Shown piece after piece: positions 23,818 through 32,788 of a stretch of 64,000 bases of DNA. The notes beneath the pieces are model-generated. The model saw nothing but the letters and a program-made list of their open reading frames with translations. It was not told the DNA's origin and made no database searches. The translations under genes were made by a program, and so were the position numbers. The stretch's first letter is position 1. Every line of letters begins with the position of its first letter. Source of the stretch: Iningainema tapete BLCC-T55. Its GTDB lineage: Bacteria; Cyanobacteriota; Cyanobacteriia; Cyanobacteriales; Nostocaceae. The stretch covers positions 62,001 to 126,000 of the forward strand of contig NZ_JACXAE010000029.1 in assembly GCF_014698965.1 (NCBI RefSeq), in the 5' to 3' direction.

Positions 23818-24303
23818 ATGCAAGACGCAATTACCGCTGTTATCAACTCTTCAGACGTTCAAGGTAAATATCTTGATACCGCTGCTCTCGAAAAGCTCAA
23901 AGGCTATTTCCAGACTGGCGAACTGCGTGTACGTGCTGCTACCACCATCAGCGCTAACGCAGCTGCTATTGTTAAAGAAGCAGTAGCTAAGTCCTTGTTG
24001 TACTCTGATATCACCCGTCCCGGTGGTAACATGTACACCACTCGTCGTTATGCTGCTTGCATCCGCGATTTGGACTACTACCTCCGCTATTCTACCTACG
24101 CTATGTTGGCTGGCGATCCTTCCATCCTAGATGAGCGTGTACTCAATGGTTTGAAAGAAACCTACAACTCTTTAGGTGTACCCATCGGCGCTACTGTACA
24201 ATCTATCCAAGCAATGAAGGAAGTAACCGCTAGCTTGGTAGGTCCTGACGCTGGTAAGGAAATGGGTGTTTACTTCGACTACATCAGCTCTGGCTTGAGC
24301 TAA
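23818..24303 (+). CDS. apcB: Allophycocyanin beta subunit
   Basis: The 161-residue protein begins [20 protein letters not shown]. Cys81 in [17 protein letters not shown] binds phycocyanobilin. The NMYTTRRY segment holds the asparagine that is methylated in beta-type phycobiliproteins. The next gene, apcC, lies 221 bp downstream beyond a large stem. Confidence 0.99.
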   Translation: MQDAITAVINSSDVQGKYLDTAALEKLKGYFQTGELRVRAATTISANAAAIVKEAVAKSLLYSDITRPGGNMYTTRRYAACIRDLDYYLRYSTYAMLAGDPSILDERVLNGLKETYNSLGVPIGATVQSIQAMKEVTASLVGPDAGKEMGVYFDYISSGLS

Positions 24304-24335
24304 AAGCTGTTTTGCGCTTAAGAATTTAGGTGCGG

Positions 24336-24449
24336 CTTAAGGTCTGGAAATCAGTCGTGAGTGCTAGGGCGTTCTGTCGCTTATGATTGTTAAATTTAAG
24401 AATGATGAGTGTTAACGATCTAGTATTGACGCTTGATTTCCAGCCTTAG
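24336..24449 (+). promoter_or_regulatory. Long-range stem between apcB and apcC
   Basis: An arm ending CTGGAAATCA (about 24336-24352) pairs with TGATTTCCAG followed by CCTTAG (24434-24449), enclosing about 80 bases. It separates the strongly needed apcAB from apcC, which is needed in lower amounts. An attenuating or processing role is inference. Confidence 0.55.
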
Positions 24450-24524
24450 TAAATAAATAAAGATTCTTTCTTCTTTTTATTCACATAAAAAAGTTTTCAC
24501 AATCACTACAGGAGTTTTAACAGC

Positions 24525-24731
24525 ATGTCACGGTTATTTAAAGTTACAGCTTGTGTTCCTAGCCAAACCCGAATTCGCACTCAGCGTGAACTGCAAAATA
24601 CTTTCTTTACTAAGTTAGTTCCTTACGAAAACTGGTTCCGCGAACAGCAACGTATTCAAAAAATGGGCGGTAAAATCGTTAAGGTGGAACTGGCAACAGG
24701 TAAGCAAGGTACTAATACTGGCTTACTGTAA
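24525..24731 (+). CDS. apcC: Phycobilisome small core linker ApcC (LC7.8)
   Basis: The 68-residue protein opens MSRLFKVTACVPSQTRIRTQ and has the CpcD-like linker fold expected of the 7.8-kDa core linker, which caps allophycocyanin trimers. The ribosome binding site CAGGAG lies about 12 bp before the ATG. Confidence 0.98.
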   Translation: MSRLFKVTACVPSQTRIRTQRELQNTFFTKLVPYENWFREQQRIQKMGGKIVKVELATGKQGTNTGLL

Positions 24732-24762
24732 TTCCTGTAAACAAAATATTTTTAGGGAGTTG

Positions 24763-24790
24763 AAAAGAGGTTTAATAGACCTCTTTTTTA
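24763..24790 (+). terminator. Rho-independent terminator of the apc cluster
   Basis: The stem AAAAGAGGT / ACCTCTTTT with a 7-base loop is followed by a T run. It lies 32 bp beyond the apcC stop. Confidence 0.85.
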
Positions 24791-24823
24791 TTAAAATATG
24801 CGATCGCCTAATTGAAGAGTCTT

Positions 24824-24860
24824 ATAGATACCCGACTTCTTTAAGAAGTCGGGTATCTAT
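24824..24860. repeat. Perfect 37-bp hairpin repeat
   Basis: ATAGATACCCGACTTCTT and its complement, separated by only a few bases, form a near-perfect hairpin. Elements of this ACCCGACTTCTT type are common dispersed repeats in cyanobacteria. It may back up the apc terminator. Confidence 0.8.
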
Positions 24861-24950
24861 GATTTATTCTCGATAGTATTTAAATTTATTATACTTATCA
24901 AAATGTGAATAAATATATGGTATCATCGCGTACTCAGATACAGACGCGGG

Positions 24951-24979
24951 GTGGAGACGCTTCACCGGAGCGTCTCTAC
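24951..24979. repeat. GTAGAGACG-type palindrome at the head of the ftsW/rodA frame
   Basis: GTGGAGACGCTTC ... GAGCGTCTCTAC. Its first bases form an in-frame GTG that makes the downstream gene look 17 codons longer (ETLHRSVST...). Confidence 0.88.
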
Positions 24980-25001
24980 GTTAAATATCGAAAATTTAAT
25001 T

Positions 25002-26210
25002 GTGAATTTACGCGGTTTAATTCCATTATTTGACGACTCTGTGTCCACCTGGGCATGGGAAGCGCGGCTGCTGCGCTGGTTAACATTAATTTGGCTGTGT
25101 TCTGGGTTAGTAATGCTATTTTCGGCATCTTATGCCGTCGCTGACGCGAAGTATAATGATGGGCTGTACTACTTTAAGCGTCAACTGCTTTGGACTTTAG
25201 CTGCATGGGTAGGATTCAATATCATTGTCAATGTACCCTTACGGAAAATTTTGCGCACATCACCTTGGGTTGTGATACTCTTATTAGTTTTGATTTTCGT
25301 GACTTTAATTCCCGGAGTGGGAAAAACGGAACTTGGTGCGGCACGCCGACTTGTAGGACCACTTCCAATTCAACCTTCGGAAATTATTAAACCTTTTTTG
25401 GTACTACAAAGTGCGCGGCTGTTTGGTCAATGGGAACGTTTGAGTTGGGAAATTCGTTTATCTTGGCTGGCTGTTTTTAGTCTTGTGATTATCGGGATTT
25501 TGGCGCAGCCTAACTTAAGTACAACAGCACTTTGCGGTATGACAATCTGGCTGATTGCCCTTGCATCTGGGTTGCCTTACAAATATTTAGGGGGAACTGC
25601 CGTTGGTGGATTGCTGTTGGCAGTAGTAAGTATAAGTTTCAAAGAATATCAACGCAAACGGGTAATGTCTTTTCTCAATCCTTGGGCAGATGCAACAGGA
25701 GATGGCTATCAGCTAATCCAAAGTTTACTGGCAGTAGGTTCTGGTGGAAGATGGGGAGTGGGGTTTGGGCTTTCCCAGCAAAAGCTGTTTTATCTGCCAA
25801 TTCAAGATACTGATTTTATTTTTTCGGTATTTGCCGAAGAATTTGGTTTTGTCGGCAGTATGCTGCTGTTAGTACTGTTAGCTTTATATGCAACTCTGGG
25901 ATTAATTGTGGCACTCAAAGCAAAGCAGCCAGTTCATAGATTGGTGGCGATCGGTGCGACAATTTTAATTGTCGGACAATCATTGCTGCATATTGGTGTA
26001 GCCACTGGGATTCTGCCCACTACCGGATTACCCTTGCCAATGTTCAGTTATGGTGGTAATTCAATGATTGCTAGTTTGATCTCAGCTGCGTTACTAATTA
26101 GGGTAGCACGCGAAAGTAGTGAGGCTGATGTAGTGCCTATACGAGAGAATGGGAAAGATGAAGAAGGCACAAGGCACAAGGTACAAAGCAGAAGGAAACC
26201 CCATACATAA
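25002..26210 (+). CDS. FtsW/RodA/SpoVE family cell-wall glycosyltransferase
   Basis: I prefer the GTG at 25002 (MNLRGLIPLFDDSVSTW), giving 402 residues, because the longer frame from 24951 starts inside a repeat. About ten membrane helices are seen. The family motifs KPFLVLQSARLFG and the late GILPTTGLPLPMFSYGGNSM are intact. SEDS proteins polymerise lipid II into peptidoglycan with a class B penicillin-binding protein. Whether this is FtsW (division) or RodA (elongation) cannot be decided; no partner gene is adjacent. The last residues (EEGTRHKVQSRRKPHT) come from AAGGCAC heptamer repeats. Confidence 0.92.
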   Translation: MNLRGLIPLFDDSVSTWAWEARLLRWLTLIWLCSGLVMLFSASYAVADAKYNDGLYYFKRQLLWTLAAWVGFNIIVNVPLRKILRTSPWVVILLLVLIFVTLIPGVGKTELGAARRLVGPLPIQPSEIIKPFLVLQSARLFGQWERLSWEIRLSWLAVFSLVIIGILAQPNLSTTALCGMTIWLIALASGLPYKYLGGTAVGGLLLAVVSISFKEYQRKRVMSFLNPWADATGDGYQLIQSLLAVGSGGRWGVGFGLSQQKLFYLPIQDTDFIFSVFAEEFGFVGSMLLLVLLALYATLGLIVALKAKQPVHRLVAIGATILIVGQSLLHIGVATGILPTTGLPLPMFSYGGNSMIASLISAALLIRVARESSEADVVPIRENGKDEEGTRHKVQSRRKPHT

Positions 26211-26245
26211 ATACAGATGAGCTATTAGCTTGATTTCAGCAGATG

Positions 26246-26602
26246 CTACTCAATATTGCGAGGTTCTACAACCAGTTTTACTCCATCAAGAATTTGCCTT
26301 ACTCTTTCTGGTGAAAGTGTACCAATTTTTTCACCAAGCTGTCTTTTATCTACAGTGAAAATCAGAGAAACGTTAACGACACTTTGCTTTGGCAAATCTG
26401 CTTCCCCCACATCTAGCATTACATTCCCTGGTGCAGATGCACGTTTAAGATTGGAAGTCAAGGTACAAACTACAACAGTACTAATGCGACTACGATTAAA
26501 TACATTGTTTTGAATCACTACATGGGGATGACGATAACCAGGTTCGGAACCTAAAGGTTTTTCTAAATCAATCCAAAAAATATCGCCTTGATTAATTACC
26601 AT
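26246..26602 (-). CDS. MazF/PemK-family endoribonuclease toxin
   Basis: The 118-residue protein opens MVINQGDIFWIDLEKPLGSEPGYRHPHVVIQN, the classic PemK/MazF signature (GDI, then GSE, then RP/RH and V-IQN). TVVVCTLTSNLKRA supplies the conserved T/S-N-L segment. It should cut mRNA at short sequence sites unless bound by its antitoxin. Its gene overlaps the antitoxin gene by 7 bp. Confidence 0.93.
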   Translation of the reverse strand: MVINQGDIFWIDLEKPLGSEPGYRHPHVVIQNNVFNRSRISTVVVCTLTSNLKRASAPGNVMLDVGEADLPKQSVVNVSLIFTVDKRQLGEKIGTLSPERVRQILDGVKLVVEPRNIE

Positions 26603-26847
26603 TCGCCTTCAACCATCTGTCGATGATGGCGACTCATACTACTAATAACTTTCTGTTCTTCCTCATTAGGATCTGTGTAAGCGGCGTTAATTTGCGCCAA
26701 TAACTGTCGATTGTGATAGCGCTTGAGGAATTCTTCTAGTGCGATCGCCATCAACTTACTACGCGAAACATTCATTTCATTAGCTACAGTCTCAGCTTCC
26801 TCTAATAAAGACTCTGAAAGTGAGATAGCAGTTTTAATGTGTCCCAT
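26596..26847 (-). CDS. Ribbon-helix-helix antitoxin of the MazF-like toxin
   Basis: The 83-residue protein has an N-terminal ribbon-helix-helix domain (IKTAISLSESLLEEAETVANEMNVSRSKL read in parts) and an acidic C-terminal tail (TDPNEEEQKVI) that should wrap the toxin. It is the first gene of the pair. Autoregulation through the inverted repeat just upstream is likely. Confidence 0.9.
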   Translation of the reverse strand: MGHIKTAISLSESLLEEAETVANEMNVSRSKLMAIALEEFLKRYHNRQLLAQINAAYTDPNEEEQKVISSMSRHHRQMVEGEW

Positions 26848-26861
26848 AAATTCACACTTAT

Positions 26862-26882
26862 AGTTATACTAAAAGTATAACT
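26862..26882. promoter_or_regulatory. Operator-like inverted repeat of the toxin-antitoxin operon
   Basis: AGTTATACT-AAA-AGTATAACT is a perfect 9-bp inverted repeat 15 bp before the antitoxin ATG. Ribbon-helix-helix antitoxins bind such sites. Confidence 0.7.
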
Positions 26883-26993
26883 TTTAATCTTACTAATTTC
26901 AATAATTGAATAAGCGTGAGCCGCACTCCAACCTAAAAGCGCTATCTTAAGCTAAAATTCAAGCATAGTAAGCTTTCCCGCTTTACATACTCC

Positions 26994-27734
26994 ATGCTTG
27001 AAACCCTACAAACCCGACTTTACGAACTAGAACAATTTGCCAATGGCTTGGTTTCTAACCAGCTAACACACCTGAGTTTACTCAGTACAGGTGTAATTTT
27101 TCTCGCTGGTTTACTTACTAGCCTTTCACCTTGTATGCTTTCTATGCTGCCAATTACCATTGGTTACATAGGTGGTTACGAAGCCAAAAGCCGTGTTCAA
27201 GCTGCTGCTCAGTCAACGTGGTTTGCTTTAGGATTGGCAACTACATTAGCAGGGCTAGGAATTATAGCAGCTTTTGTCGGAAAAGTTTACGGTCAAATAG
27301 GAATTGGGTTACCAATTATTGTTAGTATTATCGCCATCCTGATGGGGCTGAACTTACTAGAAGCATTGCCCCTGCAAATGCCCTCTTTTGGTGGTACAGA
27401 GTGGATTTCTCAAGAATTACCCCAACAGTTGCGTGCTTATTTAATTGGTGTGAGTTTTGGTGTCGTCGCCTCGCCTTGCAGTACACCTGTACTAGCTAGT
27501 TTGCTAGGTTGGGTTGCTAATACGCAAGACTTGGTTTTAGGTGCTGTTTTACTGCTTTGTTATACAGCGGGTTATGTAGCACCTTTAATATTAGCAGGTA
27601 CATTTACTGCTTCAATTAAGAAAATACTAGAGTTGCGTCGTTGGTCTAGTTGGATTAATCCAGTCAGTGGAGCGTTGTTGGTAGGATTTGGCGTATTTTC
27701 TCTAATTTCACGGATTCCAATTGGCAGTTTGTAA
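26994..27734 (+). CDS. ccdA: Cytochrome c biogenesis protein CcdA
   Basis: The 246-residue protein has six membrane helices in two pseudo-symmetric halves. Each half holds one redox cysteine: SLSPCMLSMLPI and VVASPCSTPVL. It moves reducing power across the thylakoid membrane to keep apocytochrome c haem-binding cysteines reduced. The next gene downstream, after 92 bp, is ccs1, the other System II component. Confidence 0.95.
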   Translation: MLETLQTRLYELEQFANGLVSNQLTHLSLLSTGVIFLAGLLTSLSPCMLSMLPITIGYIGGYEAKSRVQAAAQSTWFALGLATTLAGLGIIAAFVGKVYGQIGIGLPIIVSIIAILMGLNLLEALPLQMPSFGGTEWISQELPQQLRAYLIGVSFGVVASPCSTPVLASLLGWVANTQDLVLGAVLLLCYTAGYVAPLILAGTFTASIKKILELRRWSSWINPVSGALLVGFGVFSLISRIPIGSL

Positions 27735-27826
27735 GTAAATATTTCTCTCCTCACTAGTAGATGGTGCGTTACACTACGAATCGCGCACCCTACGCCAAAA
27801 TTTTTTATATATAGCGATCGCTTAAA

Positions 27827-29206
27827 ATGACTATAGAAAATCCTATTTCCAACCCTCCAAATTCTTGGTTAGCAGCTGTACGGCTTTTGTGGCGGGAATT
27901 ATTGTCGGTGCTGACGAATTTTAGCTATTCTATTGTATTGCTGCTAGTAATTGCCGTTTTTAGTGCCACCGGTACTGTAATTGAACAAGGTCAATCTGTA
28001 GCATTTTACCAAACTAACTACCCAGAACATCCTGCTTTGTTTGGTTTCCTCACTTGGAAAGTCATTTTAACCTTGGGCTTAGATCATGTATATCGTACTT
28101 GGTGGTTTTTGTCATTGTTGATATTACTAGGTACAAGTTTAACTGCTTGTAGCCTAACCACTCAATTCCGGATCTTAAAAGCTGCGCGGAAATGGAGATA
28201 TTACAAAAAATCTCATCGCATTCAAAAATTAGCTCTGAGCGCAGAATTTGATGTAGAGACGTTACATGTAAAGTCTCTAGAAAATGTTACGTCTATACTA
28301 CAGAATCGTCGCTATCAGGTATTTCTTGAAGGCGATACTCTGTACGCTCGCAAAGGAATCATTGGTCGCATTGGACCTATCATAGTTCATGTAGGCATAG
28401 TAACTATCCTACTGGGAGGAATTTGGGGAGCAATGACTGGGTTTGTTGCTCAAGAAATGGTTACTAGCGGCGACACATTTCAAGTGAAGAATATTGTAGA
28501 GGCTGGACCTTGGGCAGCACAAGTAAGTAAAGATTGGTCTGTACGAGTCAATCGTTTTTGGATTGACTATACTTCTTCTGGTGGAATCGATCAGTTTTAC
28601 TCTGATATGTCTGTCTTAGACAATCAACAACATGAAGTCGATCGCAAGACGATTTTCGTTAATCAACCTTTACGTTATCACGGCGTCACTTTCTACCAAA
28701 CAGATTGGGGAATTGCTGCTATTCGTGTCAGAGTTAATAACAGTCCAATTTTCCAATTACCAATGGCACAACTAAATACCAACGGTAATGGGCGCATTTG
28801 GGGAACTTGGATTCCTACCAAACCAGATTTAAGTGCCGGCGTCTCGGTGCTAGCAAAAGACTTACAAGGAATGGTGTTGATTTACGATGCCACTGGTAAA
28901 CTAGTTGATACCGTTCGTGCGGGAATGTCTACCCAAATCAATAACGTCACGCTCAAAATTCTGGACGTAGTTGGGAGTACTGGTTTGCAAATTAAATCCG
29001 ATCCCGGAATACCAATGGTTTATACAGGTTTTGCTTTACTCATGCTAGGTGTAGTAATGAGCTACTTCTCTCACTCCCAAATTTGGGCATTGCAAAAAGA
29101 AGGGAATTTATACGTGGGCGGTAAAACTAATCGCGCTCACGTCACCTTTGAGCGCGAGTTTTTAGAAATGTTAGATTTGCTTGGTAGTGCGCCAAAAAAT
29201 GGTTGA
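27827..29206 (+). CDS. ccs1: Cytochrome c biogenesis protein Ccs1/ResB
   Basis: The 459-residue protein has three N-terminal membrane spans (about 25-45, 80-100, 180-200), a large lumenal domain and a C-terminal span (about 395-415). The [13 protein letters not shown] segment and FFLSLL/TSL-ACSL-like features match ResB. With CcsA it exports haem and attaches it to c-type cytochromes. Residues about 142-151 ([10 protein letters not shown]) are encoded by a degenerate GTAGAGACG palindrome at 28253-28280. Confidence 0.94.
   Translation: MTIENPISNPPNSWLAAVRLLWRELLSVLTNFSYSIVLLLVIAVFSATGTVIEQGQSVAFYQTNYPEHPALFGFLTWKVILTLGLDHVYRTWWFLSLLILLGTSLTACSLTTQFRILKAARKWRYYKKSHRIQKLALSAEFDVETLHVKSLENVTSILQNRRYQVFLEGDTLYARKGIIGRIGPIIVHVGIVTILLGGIWGAMTGFVAQEMVTSGDTFQVKNIVEAGPWAAQVSKDWSVRVNRFWIDYTSSGGIDQFYSDMSVLDNQQHEVDRKTIFVNQPLRYHGVTFYQTDWGIAAIRVRVNNSPIFQLPMAQLNTNGNGRIWGTWIPTKPDLSAGVSVLAKDLQGMVLIYDATGKLVDTVRAGMSTQINNVTLKILDVVGSTGLQIKSDPGIPMVYTGFALLMLGVVMSYFSHSQIWALQKEGNLYVGGKTNRAHVTFEREFLEMLDLLGSAPKNG
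28253..28280. repeat. Degenerate GTAGAGACG-type palindrome inside ccs1
   Basis: GTAGAGACGTTACATGTAAAGTCTCTAG differs from a perfect hairpin at few positions. It resembles the copy at 43336-43359 (ACGTTACATGTAACGT core). It is read V-E-T-L-H-V-K-S-L, in the same phase as the other in-gene copies. Confidence 0.75.
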
Positions 29207-29260
29207 TATAATTTACCTATAATTTGCGCGCTCGCACACACTAGGAATGTAAATAATTTC

Positions 29261-30100
29261 TTAATCGGTAAATTGAAGTCTTGCTAGATGATTTGATTGT
29301 AGCTGTTGTTCTATAGCTGTCCAATCTTCAAGCTCAATTAAGTGAATTAATTCATCAAGATTGTGGCGATACTGTTGAAGAGAATGCAACAAACAAGAGC
29401 GATTGTACCGTGCCATCATCACGCCTAATTCTGCATTACCACCGCCGACACGGCTAGTATCACGAAAACCGGAACTAGCAAATTTTTGCGCTAATTGTAA
29501 CACATTTGCGTCAGGTTCATTCATACAAGCAGCAATCAAAGCAGCACTAACCATCACAGGTAAATGAGAAATCCAACTGACGGCGCGATCGTGATCTTCT
29601 GGGGAACAATAGTAAATAATCGCCCCTAGCTCACGGACAATTTTATCAACTAAGCTAGTTGCCGCCGTTGGTGTGTCGGCTAATGGTGTGAGTACATAAG
29701 GCTTGTTTGCAAATAAATGTAGAGTGGCAGCTTCTATACCACTGTCTGTTTTGCCCGCCATTGGATGCCCACCAAGAAAATTATGCCGATAAGAAGACAA
29801 TTCCTTAACTATCGGTGTTTTAACCGAACCGACATCAGTTACTACTGTATTTTCGGGCAAATGAGCGATTAATTGCGCAAATGTGGGAATAATAAGCCCT
29901 AGAGGTGTACAAATAAATACTACCTCTGCCGCAGATAGCAACTTCATGTCAACTGACGCCTCATCTACACATCCTTTGGCATGTGCCAAAGTACAGGTAG
30001 ATTCACGGCGACTAACACCCAAGACATGATGCCCATGCGATCGCAAATCTAAACCCAAAGATCCACCAATCAGTCCAAGTCCTAAAATACCAATATTCAT
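29261..30100 (-). CDS. tyrA: Prephenate/arogenate dehydrogenase
   Basis: The 279-residue protein opens MNIGILGLGLIGGSLGLDLR, the Rossmann loop of TyrA, followed by GVSRRE, which favours NADP. VFICTPLG, TDVGSVKTPI and the GGHPMAGKTDSG segment are diagnostic, and WISHLPVM with a nearby helical C-terminus completes the fold. Cyanobacterial TyrA enzymes usually use arogenate and NADP to make tyrosine; that substrate choice is from family knowledge. No ACT domain is present. Confidence 0.93.
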   Translation of the reverse strand: MNIGILGLGLIGGSLGLDLRSHGHHVLGVSRRESTCTLAHAKGCVDEASVDMKLLSAAEVVFICTPLGLIIPTFAQLIAHLPENTVVTDVGSVKTPIVKELSSYRHNFLGGHPMAGKTDSGIEAATLHLFANKPYVLTPLADTPTAATSLVDKIVRELGAIIYYCSPEDHDRAVSWISHLPVMVSAALIAACMNEPDANVLQLAQKFASSGFRDTSRVGGGNAELGVMMARYNRSCLLHSLQQYRHNLDELIHLIELEDWTAIEQQLQSNHLARLQFTD

Positions 30101-30180
30101 TCGTGATTTTTACCTTCTTTAAAAAACGTGATTTGCATATACCAACTTATCCAAGTTGGCATCAGGTGAGGTGGCATTAG

Positions 30181-31746
30181 ATGACAGTAGAGGAATTGCT
30201 AGAACAATATCTACAAGGAGTAAGAGATTTTAATAGTGTTGATCTCTCGGAAGCTAACCTAAGTGGGGTAAAACTTAGTGGTGTAAACTTAAGTCATGCT
30301 AACTTAAATGTGGCAAATCTGAGTGGTGCAAATCTGATGAGCGCTAACTTGAGCTATGCCAAACTAAATGTCGCAAGACTCAGTGGGGTTAATCTTGCTA
30401 ACGCCAATCTCAATGGTGCTAGCCTCAACGTAGCTAATTTAATTCGCGCCGATTTAAGTCGCGCCCAAATCAGAAAAGCTACACTCATTCGTTCTGAGTT
30501 AATTCGGGCGGATTTGAGCAACAGCGATTTATTAGGATCAAACCTTAGTGGTGCGGATTTGCGAGAAGCTACTCTCAGAAACGCCGTACTCCGGGAAGCC
30601 AATTTGAGTGAGGCAAATTTAAGAGACGGTTTCTTAACAGCAGCTAACCTAGAGTTAGCTAACTTAAACAACACTGACTTCAGCCGCGCCGATTTAATTG
30701 GCGCAAATTTTCAAAATGCCGAACTCAAGCAAGCAAATCTTAACCGTGCCAACTTAAGTGGAGCTAATTTGAGCGCTGCAAATCTTCGCTGGGCAGACTT
30801 AAGTGGGGCGAATCTCTCTTGGGCAGATTTAAGTGGAGCAAAATTAAGTGGTGCTAATTTAATTGGAGCAGACTTAAGCAACGCTAACTTAACTAATGCC
30901 AGTTTAGTTCACGCCGATTTAACCCAAGCAAGATTAATAAAAGCAGAATGGATAGGAGCAGATTTAACAAAAGCAATTTTAACTGGGGCAAAACTATATG
31001 CTACCTCCAGGTTTGGTTTAAAGACTGAAGGCATGATTTGTGAGTGGATTGATCTTAGTTCCGCAGGTGATGACTCTTTGATCCAGCGTTTTAGTTCTCT
31101 TGACTCACGCGACTTTTTTAATGAAACTTCACCAACAATCCGGATTATTGTAGACAAAGCCTTAGATCACGAAGCAAATTTTGCTTTGGGGGGTGTTTAT
31201 CACCAAATTGCCCAGAAATACCAGGAACTGAAACAACCGCCCAGTATGGAAATCGGGCAACGAAGAACAGTTTTTAGCTTCCGAGTCGATAGTGACGAAA
31301 GTTTATTTGCTACCGCTTATGTAGCTATTCTCCCCTTCAAAGATGCCATAGCCACACAGGAAAATATTTGTACAGCAGTATCCATGATGATTACTGAAGA
31401 TATTGCTAAACTAACTCTAAAAACCCCTAATCAAATGAAGTTATTAAACACTATTTTAGACCAAGCAATAGAATATGTTACAACTATAAAAAAAATGAAT
31501 AAAATATTGAATATAGCAGCAAAACTCAATTTTTTCCAAGCACCTACACAGACAATTATCACAAATTCTAGTTCTCAAAATCTGATTTTACACAATCATC
31601 CCAACTTTGGTAAAAAAATGTTCACCCGTACTGAAGGGAATAGTTCAGCCCATAGCAATAACTCAACAGAGGCAGCAAAATTATTAACACCATCATTAAG
31701 TATGGTTGTTGATTTTGTCAAAGGGTTTCATTATATATCACAGTAG
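30181..31746 (+). CDS. Pentapeptide-repeat protein with a C-terminal domain of unknown function
   Basis: The 521-residue protein has about 50 A(N/D)L-x-x repeats from residue 15 to about 275, which should form a right-handed quadrilateral beta-helix. Residues about 320-460 (PTIRIIVDKALDHEANFALG, YHQIAQKYQEL, VFSFRVDSDESLFATAYVAIL) form a separate globular region that I do not recognise. No signal peptide is seen. The TAG stop at 31744-31746 lies inside a palindromic repeat, so the original C-terminus may have differed. A DUF1517 gene follows 84 bp later on the same strand. Confidence 0.88.
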   Translation: MTVEELLEQYLQGVRDFNSVDLSEANLSGVKLSGVNLSHANLNVANLSGANLMSANLSYAKLNVARLSGVNLANANLNGASLNVANLIRADLSRAQIRKATLIRSELIRADLSNSDLLGSNLSGADLREATLRNAVLREANLSEANLRDGFLTAANLELANLNNTDFSRADLIGANFQNAELKQANLNRANLSGANLSAANLRWADLSGANLSWADLSGAKLSGANLIGADLSNANLTNASLVHADLTQARLIKAEWIGADLTKAILTGAKLYATSRFGLKTEGMICEWIDLSSAGDDSLIQRFSSLDSRDFFNETSPTIRIIVDKALDHEANFALGGVYHQIAQKYQELKQPPSMEIGQRRTVFSFRVDSDESLFATAYVAILPFKDAIATQENICTAVSMMITEDIAKLTLKTPNQMKLLNTILDQAIEYVTTIKKMNKILNIAAKLNFFQAPTQTIITNSSSQNLILHNHPNFGKKMFTRTEGNSSAHSNNSTEAAKLLTPSLSMVVDFVKGFHYISQ

Positions 31747-31797
31747 AGACGCTCCGGCGGAGCGTCTGTACCGAATATCCCGGCGGAGCGTCTGTAC
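31743..31797. repeat. GTAGAGACG-type palindrome plus half copy
   Basis: A full 29-bp hairpin (31743-31771) is followed by a second right arm (CCCGGCGGAGCGTCTGTAC, 31779-31797). The first copy provides the stop codon of the upstream gene. Confidence 0.85.
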
Positions 31798-31830
31798 TAA
31801 TCAATTACAAATTTAAGGAGAGAAAAAAAA

Positions 31831-32424
31831 ATGCGTGATACCTTTAACAGAATGATCGGTCGAACTCGTTATGTAGTGTGTCGCATAATGCTACATTTAG
31901 GTGGGGGTGAAGTAGCACCAATTTTAGGAGTCTTGAATAGTGCTGGGCGTAGAGCAATTGATGTTGAAGGCGATGTAGAAATTTTGGGAGAAGAATTGGT
32001 AGAAATTTCTCAAACTCTTTTACAATACGATGAATATTGGCTTTCTGCCGCCAATGAGGGTGATGTATTTTGGAGCGAAGGTGAGGCAGGAGACTTTGTG
32101 AATGAATTATTTACCGATTCTGCCCAGCGGTATCTGAGTGAACCAGCCTATGATTCTTACTCTAGAGCAAATGAACCTTTATCTATACCTGTAACGCGCA
32201 ACGTAGTTGTGATGATTACAGTAGCTTATGAAGGAGAAGTACCAGATTTGGAAACAGATCTTTCTAATGTTCAAGCACTAAAGAATGGTTTGAAAGCTAT
32301 GATTAACCTGCACTACCAACACAAATTAAGAGCAGTGCAGGTACATTTCTCCCCAGCCCAGTTAGGCGATGAACTAACTAGCGATCAGTTGCTCCAACAT
32401 TACCCAGAGTTAATACCGTTGTAA
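31831..32424 (+). CDS. DUF1517-family protein
   Basis: The 197-residue soluble protein ends with the family signature: NVVVMITVAYEGEVPDL, a helix, then L-AVQVHFSPAQ and a closing LTSDQLLQHYPELIPL. Family members in cyanobacteria and plastids often have an N-terminal membrane anchor, which is missing here. A strong AAGGAGAG ribosome binding site lies about 9 bp before the ATG. It probably shares transcription with the pentapeptide-repeat gene. Function unknown. Confidence 0.82.
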   Translation: MRDTFNRMIGRTRYVVCRIMLHLGGGEVAPILGVLNSAGRRAIDVEGDVEILGEELVEISQTLLQYDEYWLSAANEGDVFWSEGEAGDFVNELFTDSAQRYLSEPAYDSYSRANEPLSIPVTRNVVVMITVAYEGEVPDLETDLSNVQALKNGLKAMINLHYQHKLRAVQVHFSPAQLGDELTSDQLLQHYPELIPL

Positions 32425-32434
32425 AGATAGCTTT

Positions 32435-32492
32435 TGTGGGGTGGACATCTTGTCCGCCCATAATTAAAGACGGGCATCCTGCCCGTCCCACA
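32435..32492. repeat. TGTGGGGTGGACATCTTGTCC-type dispersed repeat
   Basis: Two short hairpins (GGACATCTTGTCC and GGGCATCCTGCCC) lie within an outer inverted repeat TGTGGG ... CCCACA. A second copy is at 55435-55486. It lies between convergent genes. Confidence 0.8.
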
Positions 32493-32522
32493 AATATCAT
32501 GACTTTCTTGCTAAAATATTAT

Positions 32523-32684
32523 TTACTTTTTGGCAATTACCCACACAGCGTGAACAATTCCCAGAATATAAAATCCAAAAATAGTCAAAAGTAAATTAAT
32601 CCAAAAGTCCTTACCTAAACCCACTTGCAAAAACACTCCAAGTGGCGGTAGAAAAATTGCACACAATATCCGAACTAAATCCAT
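32523..32684 (-). CDS. YqaE/Pmp3-family small membrane proteolipid
   Basis: The 53-residue protein reads MDLVRILCAIFLPPLGVFLQ, then VGLGKDFWINLLLTIFGFYI and LGIVHAVWVIAKK. Two hydrophobic helices, the LPPLGVFLQVG turn and the late GIVHAVWVI are diagnostic of the UPF0057/Pmp3 family, linked to membrane potential and cation stress. A strong GGAGGGAG ribosome binding site precedes the ATG. Confidence 0.93.
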   Translation of the reverse strand: MDLVRILCAIFLPPLGVFLQVGLGKDFWINLLLTIFGFYILGIVHAVWVIAKK

Positions 32685-32788
32685 TACTCCCTCCTGCACC
32701 TATTAGTACGATGGGATTTATGTACTTTTCAAAGATAACATTTATATCTCAAAACAGCATTGCTAAGTTAGTTCGGTAAACCGCATTC

